Of a DNA stretch of 64,000 bases, positions 1-7,364 are shown one piece after another (the first letter of the stretch is position 1; every line of letters begins with the position of its first letter). Under the pieces are notes generated by a model, which worked only from the letters and a program-made list of their open reading frames with translations, made no database searches and was not told the origin of the DNA. The DNA comes from Xanthomonas dyei (lineage in GTDB: Bacteria; Pseudomonadota; Gammaproteobacteria; Xanthomonadales; Xanthomonadaceae), in assembly GCF_002939865.1 (NCBI RefSeq), contig NZ_MDEE01000001.1, positions 124,001 to 188,000 on the forward strand. Reading direction: 5' to 3'. The translations under genes were made by a program, and so were the position numbers.

Positions 1-2
1 GC

Positions 3-1142
3 GAAATCGCGAAACTGACCGGCGTGCTGCCAACACCGCACGACCCAAGCATCCCTTACATCGCCGAAGATGCTCCGCTCGATAGCGTCCCACTTGCTCC
101 GCTGGAAGCAGAGTTGTCCAGGCTTGCAGCCTTTTTTACCGCCGATCAAATGACGCAGAGGCAATATACCGCCTTGACCGATCGCATCAGTAAAGAGCAA
201 ACGGCGCTCAACGGGATTGAGCAGCGACTAGAAGATGCAAAAGGTGCCGCTGATCGCCGAAAGCTTCTTCAGACCGAAAGAGAGAACGCTTACGAGCGAG
301 CGTTCAAGGCCGTTATCCATGAGCAGCAGGCTTTGGAACAGCTCTACTCGCCGCTCTTGAACCGCCTCGCTGCGTCCTCCGGCACCTTAGCCAAACTCGG
401 ACTGGTCGTCCGCCGTATCGCTGATGTCGATGCATGGGCGGCCGAAGCAGAAGAAGACTTATTGGACCGCCGAAAGGCCGGGAACTTCCAGGGTATCGGC
501 GCCTTCACTAAAACCGCCCGGGAAGTATTCTTAGATGTGTGGGAAAAGGGATCTGCGGCAGACATCCGTGAAGCCATGACCACGTTCGTCACGACTCACT
601 GGAAGAACCTGCTTGCGCATGCTCCCTATAATCCGCAGGCACCAGAGGAGATCCGGGCGTGGCTGAAGCGGTTTGCCCGATGGCTTTTTAGCACCAACCA
701 CCTGCGGGTTCGTTACGAGATCACCTACGACGGCATTGATATTCGCAAGCTCTCCCCAGGGACACGAGGCATAGTCCTGCTCTTGCTCTATCTTGCATTG
801 GACGAGGCCGATGATCGCCCACTCATCATCGACCAACCCGAAGAGAACCTGGACCCCAAGTCAGTGTTTGACGAGCTTGTGTCGCTATTCGTCCAGGCTA
901 AGACCACCCGGCAGGTGATCATGGTCACCCATAACGCCAACTTGGTCATCAACACTGACGCCGACCAAGTGATCATCGCAGATTCTCAACATGATGGCTC
1001 GGGAGGGCTTCCTCAAATCACTTACACCACTGGCGGCCTTGAGTCCGCAGTCATCCGAAAAGCCGTATGCGACATCCTTGAAGGCGGTGAAGCCGCGTTC
1101 AAGGAGCGAGCCAGGAGATTGCGCGTGCGCTTAGAGAGGTAG
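3..1142 (+). CDS. TrlF-type AAA/ABC-like ATPase, C-terminal part (5' end outside window)
   Basis: The reading frame is open to the left edge, so only the last ~379 residues are seen. They contain a coiled-coil-like stretch, then an ABC-type signature LSPGTRG, a Walker B segment (LIIDQPEENLD) about 20 residues later and an H-loop (MVTHNANL). This spacing and wording match the C-terminal ATPase half of TrlF-family proteins, which normally carry an N-terminal PHP phosphoesterase domain (not visible here). The family occurs in anti-phage islands and acts as a large cytoplasmic ATPase-nuclease; a defence role here is inferred from family and neighbours. The next gene is 222 bp downstream. The identification rests on the ATPase half only; a generic SMC/RecF-like ATPase is the alternative. 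Confidence 0.75.
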   Translation, partial: EIAKLTGVLPTPHDPSIPYIAEDAPLDSVPLAPLEAELSRLAAFFTADQMTQRQYTALTDRISKEQTALNGIEQRLEDAKGAADRRKLLQTERENAYERAFKAVIHEQQALEQLYSPLLNRLAASSGTLAKLGLVVRRIADVDAWAAEAEEDLLDRRKAGNFQGIGAFTKTAREVFLDVWEKGSAADIREAMTTFVTTHWKNLLAHAPYNPQAPEEIRAWLKRFARWLFSTNHLRVRYEITYDGIDIRKLSPGTRGIVLLLLYLALDEADDRPLIIDQPEENLDPKSVFDELVSLFVQAKTTRQVIMVTHNANLVINTDADQVIIADSQHDGSGGLPQITYTTGGLESAVIRKAVCDILEGGEAAFKERARRLRVRLER

Positions 1143-1364
1143 CAAAAGCCCGATGGCGCCCCCTGCCCGACAACGGAGATAGCTAATCGATTCGTCTCAA
1201 AGCCCATGGCGAGCTGAGCTAGTCTTCACAAGATCACGCGGGATTTCTTGAAACGGAGCGCGCCTTTCAGCCTGCGGCAAAAGAAGATCTAAGGCAGTAC
1301 AGTATTTTTCTATATCCCTGGCACTTCCCAAGATAAGACTTCACCTGAACAAGGAAAGCCCTTC

Positions 1365-1994
1365 ATGGCAACCATCATCAGCTTCGCCGTTCTGGGTGTG
1401 CTTTGTCTCCTCGTGCCGACCTACTTCTATCTCTCGGCGTCCGGCTCAGTGAGCATTGATAAGTTCGGCGCCTTCTTTGGTAGCACAACGGGTCCTTTGC
1501 TTAGCTTTCTGGCGCTGCTGGCCGTTGTCGCGAACCTTAGAAACCAGACTAAGGCCATCGAGCAAGACGTATCCGCGAGGATGGCGGGTGAACATCTGCG
1601 CTGGCTCGACGCAATTTACAGTGACCTAAACGAATTGCTGGACCGCGAGATCAAAGGCAATCACGGAAGCGAATTGACGTTTCGCGCCATGCTCAATAGC
1701 AAAGCGCTGTCGGCGGGATCCTCGGGACCGGAATTGCAGCAAGCTCTCGAAGATTTTGCACTACTCCTTGGCCAATACTGCGAGGCAATCGCCATCTATC
1801 GCGATAACTGCGAGCCCCTCTTTGATGTGAAGATCTATGTTGACCGAGGAGCGCGCTTACTCGACCTGCTTAAGCATCATACGGCTAAGCTTGGCGGTAT
1901 GAGCCCGATCATGATCGAGATCATGGACATGCAATTGCGTGGTGAAAAGGAGCGTGCAAGACCTGAGGCGATGAGCCGACGCAACAGAAACTAG
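1365..1994 (+). CDS. Two-helix membrane protein, Abi-like
   Basis: A 209-residue protein with two N-terminal hydrophobic helices (about residues 3-25 and 36-58) followed by a cytoplasmic helical region. The linker between helices (SIDKFGAFFGSTTGPLLSFL) resembles the N-terminus of the 'putative phage abortive infection protein' family, in which an FG..F...GPLLSF pattern precedes the second helix. The ATG has a good ribosome-binding site (AAGGAAAG) a few bases upstream. It lies between a TrlF-type ATPase and an SF1 helicase, which supports a phage-defence setting. A role in abortive infection is inferred from the family; no catalytic motif is visible. Confidence 0.6.
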   Translation: MATIISFAVLGVLCLLVPTYFYLSASGSVSIDKFGAFFGSTTGPLLSFLALLAVVANLRNQTKAIEQDVSARMAGEHLRWLDAIYSDLNELLDREIKGNHGSELTFRAMLNSKALSAGSSGPELQQALEDFALLLGQYCEAIAIYRDNCEPLFDVKIYVDRGARLLDLLKHHTAKLGGMSPIMIEIMDMQLRGEKERARPEAMSRRNRN

Positions 1995-2113
1995 ACGCAA
2001 CGACTAATTAGCTTTTCGAGAAGGTTGCACAGGCCAAGTCAGCTTCATTTTACCGACCTAAGCATCGCTTCATGGAAAGCTCTTACGCTGATTAGCGCCG
2101 TTAGAGACTACTA

Positions 2114-4135
2114 ATGTCCGTCAAGCCTAACTACTTCCTCCCTGCTTCTCGGGCCACTCTGAGCAGCTTTCTCGATGCCCACCAGGTGCCCAACTCCCCA
2201 CTTGGCATGGCGGCCCTTCTTGTTGCCATCACTGGCGCCACCCCGTCTACGCCGCCATCCAAATTGACCCGAATGATTGATGAGGCGTGCCGACTTTTTG
2301 GGACGGATCCAGAAAGGGGGCGTTTGTATCTTCTGCGACTAGCTTTTGAGGTCCCGCGAAATATTGACGATTGGGAACGCCAACTGTCGCTTCAAGGGAT
2401 TGCGCTGGCTGATGAGAACACAGCAGATGGCTTCTGCGCTATGTCACCCGATGCATTTCCCGTAGATCAATTCCAAGCAGCGTGTCGGACGACCCTTGGT
2501 CCGCACACTGTTCGCTTCTACGGAGAAGGTGCACTCGTTGAGCAGGAAGATAGCGAAGAGGACGACATCGACGACGGTGAAACGGGTAAGCGTATTTCAG
2601 CTTATGTTGAGCGCACGACCGACTACACCGTAGATCAAGTTAGAGCCATCCGGTCCCTGATCGCTAACGCCGATGAGCACATCGACCTACACGCATATGC
2701 CGGCACTGGCAAGACGCACATTGTCAGCGAACTGCTGGCGCACGATGCGCGACACTTTACGTTCGTCACGCCTAGTGCAGCCCAAGCTCAGGCTCTCAGG
2801 AGCCGCCTAGGCGCAGGCAAGCTTCGTGTGCTGACGATGATCCGCTTTGCAAACCTGGTGGCAGCTCGCGCTTTTGAGCAGCTTGCGCTCTCCACGGATT
2901 TTAAGCCCGTATGGCAAAAGTCCACCGCATCGCTTGCTGACATCGCCAGCGTTATAGGCGTGCAGCGTATCGGAGGCTATTCGCCTACTGCAGTGTTACG
3001 AATTGCTTTTGAGGGTATCAACCGCTGGTGCCGCTCATCCAGCATAGATCTGCAACCTTACCACTTTAGCCGTATCGTCATGGGTGCGATGATTGACGCA
3101 ACGGCTTACATTGCAGCCGCTGAGCACGTTTGGCGTTGTATGTTCAGTGCCAAAGTTCAGAAACAAATCAAGATTGTCATCAATGTCGATCATATCGGCA
3201 AATGGCTTGCGCAGCACCGCGTTAAACTGCCGATTCACTGGGGCACAATAGTCGTAGACGAAGGACACGATATGAGTGCTGCTTGGAAGAGCTTGCTGTC
3301 TGACTATGCAGGTGGCGTTATTAGTCTGGGCGATCCCAACCAGCGCCTGATCGGAACAGCCCCACGCTTTCTGCAAGGAAAGTCATTGGAAATGACGCAG
3401 TCTGTGCGCCAAGGTCAAGCCGTAGAGTTGCTGGTAAATGGCGCTATTAGCCTGGATTCTACGGGCGTATACAGCTCTCTTTTCGCTGGGGCGGCTGACC
3501 ATGCTACCGTCACGAGCTTCTATGAAGCATGGAGCGATGTTCCGCAGGTTGGAACGCGACTTTTTGGCAGTCCGTTCACCTTGCTTGAAGAGGCTCTCCG
3601 GCTTATCGACGCTGGTGCACGAGTAGGCGTTCATAACTTTTCTGTCGAACTGATCCAACGCGAAGTCGGCCTCATTGAGGATGCGTTTCGTGCTTATGAC
3701 CATGGAGTGTCAGGCGACTATCGCTGGCGGGATTTTCATAAGGAGTGTTCGCGATTGGGGAAACCTCAAATTACGCGACTCTTTGAGAGAGGTTTCGGAT
3801 CCACTCAGTTTAAGGAACTGGTTGGCAAGCTTTCCCCATTTGAGTCAGCACGCACGAAGCTTGCGCTCGTTGAACATGTTAAAAACTCGGAGCATCCCAT
3901 CGTCAGCATGGCGCGGTGCTGCTTCGAAAGCATCTATACCCCTCAACGGGCTCATAATCCGGTCCGAGCTGTCTACACGGCTCTCACTCGCGGCAGCCAG
4001 CAGCTCTGGGTTCCCCCCAACGCCTTAGATGTATTACGCGTAAGTAATGAACACTTCCATGAGCAACGCCAACAGCGCAAAGCTAAAAGAATTGTCCGCC
4101 CCGACCTTCGTTATCAGAAGCCAATCCAACGTTGA
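2114..4135 (+). CDS. Superfamily 1 (UvrD/RecD-like) DNA helicase
   Basis: A 673-residue protein with the ordered motifs of an SF1 helicase: Walker A AGTGKT near residue 197, Walker B VDEGHD near 381-386, motif III GDPNQRL near 406-412 and motif VI YTALTRG near 621-627. The first ~170 residues are a separate domain with no motif I recognise, including an acidic run (EEDDIDDGE). The helicase half should use ATP hydrolysis to translocate on or unwind DNA. The start codon has only a weak upstream ribosome-binding site. It is followed by a hairpin that may end the transcript. In the setting of TrlF and the Abi-like protein it may be part of a defence cassette, but this is inferred. Confidence 0.75.
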   Translation: MSVKPNYFLPASRATLSSFLDAHQVPNSPLGMAALLVAITGATPSTPPSKLTRMIDEACRLFGTDPERGRLYLLRLAFEVPRNIDDWERQLSLQGIALADENTADGFCAMSPDAFPVDQFQAACRTTLGPHTVRFYGEGALVEQEDSEEDDIDDGETGKRISAYVERTTDYTVDQVRAIRSLIANADEHIDLHAYAGTGKTHIVSELLAHDARHFTFVTPSAAQAQALRSRLGAGKLRVLTMIRFANLVAARAFEQLALSTDFKPVWQKSTASLADIASVIGVQRIGGYSPTAVLRIAFEGINRWCRSSSIDLQPYHFSRIVMGAMIDATAYIAAAEHVWRCMFSAKVQKQIKIVINVDHIGKWLAQHRVKLPIHWGTIVVDEGHDMSAAWKSLLSDYAGGVISLGDPNQRLIGTAPRFLQGKSLEMTQSVRQGQAVELLVNGAISLDSTGVYSSLFAGAADHATVTSFYEAWSDVPQVGTRLFGSPFTLLEEALRLIDAGARVGVHNFSVELIQREVGLIEDAFRAYDHGVSGDYRWRDFHKECSRLGKPQITRLFERGFGSTQFKELVGKLSPFESARTKLALVEHVKNSEHPIVSMARCCFESIYTPQRAHNPVRAVYTALTRGSQQLWVPPNALDVLRVSNEHFHEQRQQRKAKRIVRPDLRYQKPIQR

Positions 4136-4144
4136 CCCAAATTT

Positions 4145-4169
4145 AGGGACCTATCAACACGAGGTCCCT
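4145..4169 (+). terminator. Hairpin after the helicase gene
   Basis: A perfect 8-bp inverted repeat (AGGGACCT / AGGTCCCT) with a 9-nt loop begins 9 bp after the helicase stop codon. There is no T-tract after it, so termination by it would be weak or Rho-assisted. Confidence 0.45.
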
Positions 4170-4589
4170 GTATCCGCTTGAAATAAACCAGTCCCCGCCT
4201 TTAAGGTTCTAGGAGCCTCTAACGGTCACTTCCGGAGACTAATTTGAGACCAGTTTTATATTAAACCCCTCACCCCCCTCCAACCGACCATATGCGATCT
4301 TGGCCGGTAAAGATTTGATTGCCTAACTGTCTTCTTAAGATTGATTGGATTAGGCAAAACCACCTCATTTATCTGGCGTTCATTTTATTTGCGCGAGATA
4401 TCTCTCGCTTTCCGCCCTTTTGTTAATTTTAAACACTACAAGCGCATTGATGGTTTCAAGCCCATTTACACAGCTATAATCATTGAAATATATAGCCTTG
4501 CGATAAAATCTTTTATAAAAGCAAAGCTAAAAATATAGCTATTTAAACGACAATTAGCGAGACCACCTTAGACAATCATTGACGCGAAA
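4170..4589. other. AT-rich non-coding spacer before the integrase
   Basis: This stretch is strikingly AT-rich compared with both flanks and shows no convincing gene. The only open frame of note (65 codons from 4341) has no ribosome-binding site and looks like low-complexity AT-rich translation. Such spacers beside integrases often hold recombinase or excisionase binding sites. Confidence 0.5.
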
Positions 4590-4618
4590 TTTCTGTCCTA
4601 TTTTATCATTGACAGAAA
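4590..4618. promoter_or_regulatory. Inverted repeat upstream of the integrase
   Basis: TTTCTGTC at 4590-4597 and its exact reverse complement GACAGAAA at 4611-4618 flank a 13-nt AT-rich spacer. The repeat overlaps the candidate -35 box of the integrase, which would suit autoregulation or arm-site binding by the recombinase. ATCATTGAC also occurs twice as a direct repeat (around 4576 and 4606). Confidence 0.4.
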
Positions 4619-4636
4619 ATCCCCTCCCCTTATCAA
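4609..4636 (+). promoter_or_regulatory. Candidate sigma-70 promoter of the integrase
   Basis: A perfect -35 box TTGACA (4609-4614) is followed after 16 nt by TATCAA (4631-4636), about 30 bp upstream of the integrase ATG. The -35 box lies inside the inverted repeat described just upstream, so a protein bound there would block it. Confidence 0.35.
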
Positions 4637-4665
4637 ACGTCTACCTCCTCATAATTGGATCGTAG

Positions 4666-6057
4666 ATGCACTTTAAACACTCCCAACTTCATCAATATTT
4701 GCAACAGCCCAAAGGTCAGTTATCCATCCGAAGCATTCGCATCGGCAAAGTCGAATTTACAGATATGGTCGTTCAAGACCGAGCCGGCGCGCTTCACCTT
4801 CAAGACTTGGTCCAAGCGACCTACGACCATCATGAAAAGCTGCGACGACTTCGCCGATCCGGAACTCGTTATCCAGAACCCCTGCCCCTTGCCACCCCGG
4901 CGCGACTCCTCTCTGAAGAGGTCGACGACTTCCTCAAAGACAAGGAGCGGCAGAACCTTCGCACCACCACGATCGAGGCCTATCGTCGAACGCTTGCCAT
5001 CTTGCAGCGTGTGAGTGGCAACACGTCCGTTGCCCGGATTGATCACACGCATATCTACCAGATGTGGGATCTGCTGCGATGGGCACCCGAAGACTTCATG
5101 ACCAACCCCAAGCATCAGTGGTTGAGCGTCGAAGCCTTGATCGCCAAAGGTCAACGTATGGGCCGGGCGCAGCCTGCCAATGCCACATTAGAACTGCACC
5201 GGCGCTTCCTCGCGTCCTTCTTCAACACCTTAGTCAAAGCACGTGCCATCCCGCACTCGCCGATGGATGCGTTCAAGCCGGCCAGAGGAGAGCTACTGGC
5301 TGATCAGGACGAACCCGAGCGGCTGCTTTCCCAAGAAGAAATTCAGAAGATCTTCAACCCGGCGACCTTCCTGCCTTGGGCCAAGAAGTATCCGCACCGT
5401 TGGTGGTGCCCGCTCATTGCCCTTTTCACGGGTGCTCGGATCAACGAGATCGCCCAACTCAAAGTGGCCGACATCGTCCAAGATCAAGGAGTTTGGTGCT
5501 TCTCAATCCAGAAGACCGTGGACGAAGATCTCGCGCAAAGCGCAGGCAAACGCAGCCGGCAAAGCCTCAAAGGTAAGAGCGCGATCCGCAAAGTGCCGAT
5601 CCACCCAAGCCTCATCCAGGCGGGCTTCCTCGACTTCTTGGCCGACATCAAGGCATCTGGCCACCCTCGCCTCTTTCCTAACCTATCGGCTGGCACCTGC
5701 CGCAAGACCGGCGAGCCGAATGGACGCTACAGCCAGGGCTTCGTCAATCAGTTTGCGAAGTATTTGAAGGAGCTTGGCTTTGGCAAAGGCATTGGATCTC
5801 ACGCCTTCCGACACACGCTTGCGACGGAGCTTGATGCCAAGGGCGTGCGGGTCGAGCACATTGCACTCATCACCGGACATGCACTCAACAAGAAGGCTCC
5901 GGTTCTGCAGGACAACTATGTCCACAAATCGGCTGGGAACACTCGGAAGATCCAAGTTGAAGCGCTTGGCCACTATCAGCCATCTGTGAAGCTACCGAGC
6001 TATGTGCGCGGGCAGTTCAAGGAACGGTTGAGGAAGGGGGCGAGGATGTATCCGTGA
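4666..6057 (+). CDS. Tyrosine recombinase (genomic-island integrase)
   Basis: A 463-residue site-specific recombinase that would cut and rejoin DNA at attachment sites through a phosphotyrosine link. The catalytic set is complete: Arg258 in TGARINE, a Lys near residue 309 in the beta-hairpin (RKVPIH), HAFRH with His379 and Arg382, His405 in TGHA and the nucleophile Tyr418 in DNYVH. An N-terminal SAM-like domain occupies about residues 75-215. A second, decayed copy of the same C-terminus lies 0.5 kb downstream. It probably mobilised the island or a part of it. The gene is complete and looks functional; the attachment site it uses is only guessed from the tmRNA-like sequence near 34.55 kb. Confidence 0.9.
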   Translation: MHFKHSQLHQYLQQPKGQLSIRSIRIGKVEFTDMVVQDRAGALHLQDLVQATYDHHEKLRRLRRSGTRYPEPLPLATPARLLSEEVDDFLKDKERQNLRTTTIEAYRRTLAILQRVSGNTSVARIDHTHIYQMWDLLRWAPEDFMTNPKHQWLSVEALIAKGQRMGRAQPANATLELHRRFLASFFNTLVKARAIPHSPMDAFKPARGELLADQDEPERLLSQEEIQKIFNPATFLPWAKKYPHRWWCPLIALFTGARINEIAQLKVADIVQDQGVWCFSIQKTVDEDLAQSAGKRSRQSLKGKSAIRKVPIHPSLIQAGFLDFLADIKASGHPRLFPNLSAGTCRKTGEPNGRYSQGFVNQFAKYLKELGFGKGIGSHAFRHTLATELDAKGVRVEHIALITGHALNKKAPVLQDNYVHKSAGNTRKIQVEALGHYQPSVKLPSYVRGQFKERLRKGARMYP

Positions 6058-6094
6058 TCAGCTACACTGGCACCTCACAACCAAGGAGTGGGCC

Positions 6095-6295
6095 ATGAAC
6101 AGTTTTCAGCAAGATCAAGCCGCGCGTATTGCAGAAGCAATTTACGTTCAGATCGTAGGAATAGCCCTTTCTTCACCCGGATTGGTGGTTGACTTCCATG
6201 CCGCCGATCAGGCCGCGCAAGCAGCAGGGAAAGCGTACGCTACGACCAGTAACGGGAGCGCGAAATCTCCTGTCACAAAGCCACTCAATATCTAA
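6095..6295 (+). CDS. Small hypothetical protein
   Basis: A 66-residue protein with a near-ideal ribosome-binding site (AAGGAG, 7 nt before ATG), 37 bp after the integrase. The sequence is Ala/Gln-rich with an amphipathic helix (around QAAQAAGKAY). I do not recognise the family. Size and position next to the integrase would fit an accessory factor, but no helix-turn-helix is evident, so no function is assigned. A hairpin follows within 10 bp of the stop. Confidence 0.5.
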   Translation: MNSFQQDQAARIAEAIYVQIVGIALSSPGLVVDFHAADQAAQAAGKAYATTSNGSAKSPVTKPLNI

Positions 6296-6304
6296 TTGCC
6301 CAAA

Positions 6305-6338
6305 AGGAGGGAGCAGGCTTTTGCCTCGCTCCTCCCCT
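6305..6338 (+). terminator. Hairpin after the small gene
   Basis: A GC-rich imperfect stem (GGAGGGAGC.. GGC / GCC ..GCTCCTCC) with a TTTT loop starts about 10 bp after the stop of the 66-residue protein. No clear T-tract follows, so terminator function is plausible but not certain. Confidence 0.35.
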
Positions 6339-6504
6339 TGCAAATTCTAAACTATTCAAAGTCCGCTATTTGAGCGCAATCGCTATGCGTGGCTGATTCA
6401 TGGCTACGTGCTCAGCTAGGTCATACGTGGCTCTGTAAAAATCAATGCCTATTGAGCTTACAAGTATTTCTCACGGGCGGAGAGAGCGATGCGAATCGCA
6501 TGCC

Positions 6505-6897
6505 GCTTAGCATCTCCCGCACTTATCTGCTGGCAAGAACAAGAAGAGCGGTGCGAGCAATTGCCGGTATAGCCAAGGACTTTTGAACCAATTCAGCGAC
6601 TACCTGAAAGATCTAGGCTTTGCCAAAGGCATTGGTTTCCATGGCTTCCGCTGCATCCTGGCCACAGAGCTTCATGCGGCAGGCATCACAGCTCGGGACA
6701 TCGCGTTGCTCACGGGACATTCGCTTATTAAGAGCGTGCCAGTGCTGCAAGACCACTACATTCATAAGTCGTCAGGCAATGTCATGCAAAGACAACTTGC
6801 AGCACTATCACTCTATCAACCTAGCGTTCAGTTGCCGGTGTATCAGCGGGGTCAGTTCAAAGAGAAGCTTCGTAAGGGCACGAAGATGTGTCCCTAG
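6505..6897 (+). pseudogene. Tyrosine recombinase remnant, C-terminal fragment
   Basis: The translation from about 6523 (LSAGKN..., RYSQG, then the block from QF to KMCP) matches the C-terminal ~125 residues of the neighbouring integrase almost position by position, including KGIG, LATEL, TGHSL, the Tyr in DHYIH and QFKEKLRKG. The N-terminal two thirds and Arg I are missing, the motif HAFRH is altered to HGFRC, and a stop lies in frame near 6510. It is therefore a decayed paralogue of another integrated element. An open frame beginning with TTG at 6583 is just the intact tail of this remnant. Confidence 0.75.
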
Positions 6898-7319
6898 TTG
6901 GGTGGATAATCCTGGCAGCTTTTGCACATAGCGCAGTATCTGGCGAAGCTGTGCAGCTGGAAGGCAGCAAGTTGACCGACCAGGCGGCGGGCGCTAGGTC
7001 CATCAAAGTGTCGGGGATCGACGCTGGGTGGATCTTGCCGAGCGGCCACGTCGAGGTCAAAGGCGAGACAGGATCGCTGCATATCAGTTTCGAGCCTTAC
7101 GTGTTCATGGAAGACCGGAACGTCGTCGCCTGTGTTGCAAAAAAAACGGGACCAAAGATCTTGTTACTCGCCTTCTGCGATGGGCGGCAATGCCCGCCTT
7201 CCAACTACACGTCATCAATCCCACAACGACGAGGATCGAGACCGCGACTTAGTATGAGGAATGCCCGCTTGCCTGCGCAGAGCAATCCTTGGGCATCAGA
7301 TTGCCCAAGGATTGCGTGA
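6888..7319 (+). CDS. Hypothetical exported protein, possibly frameshifted
   Basis: The frame begins with GTG, overlaps the end of the integrase remnant and encodes a short hydrophobic N-terminus (WIILAAFAHSAVSG) that could be a signal peptide, followed by a beta-rich sequence. The first ~85 residues look protein-like; the last ~50 (Arg/Pro/Ser-rich) do not. A run of eight A at about 7138-7145 could mark a frameshift, because the alternative frame downstream gives a more natural ending (HVINPTTTRIETAT) at about 7252. I do not recognise the family. It could be a decayed passenger gene. Confidence 0.3.
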   Translation: MSLVGWIILAAFAHSAVSGEAVQLEGSKLTDQAAGARSIKVSGIDAGWILPSGHVEVKGETGSLHISFEPYVFMEDRNVVACVAKKTGPKILLLAFCDGRQCPPSNYTSSIPQRRGSRPRLSMRNARLPAQSNPWASDCPRIA

Positions 7320-7364
7320 TGGAACATCCTTTCGCGTTGACCAATAAATATGATTCGGAGAGAC

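Noticed and set aside
4341-4538. 65-codon open frame in the AT-rich spacer before the integrase
   Set aside because: No ribosome-binding site and the translation is Ile/Lys/Tyr-rich as expected from AT-rich noncoding DNA.
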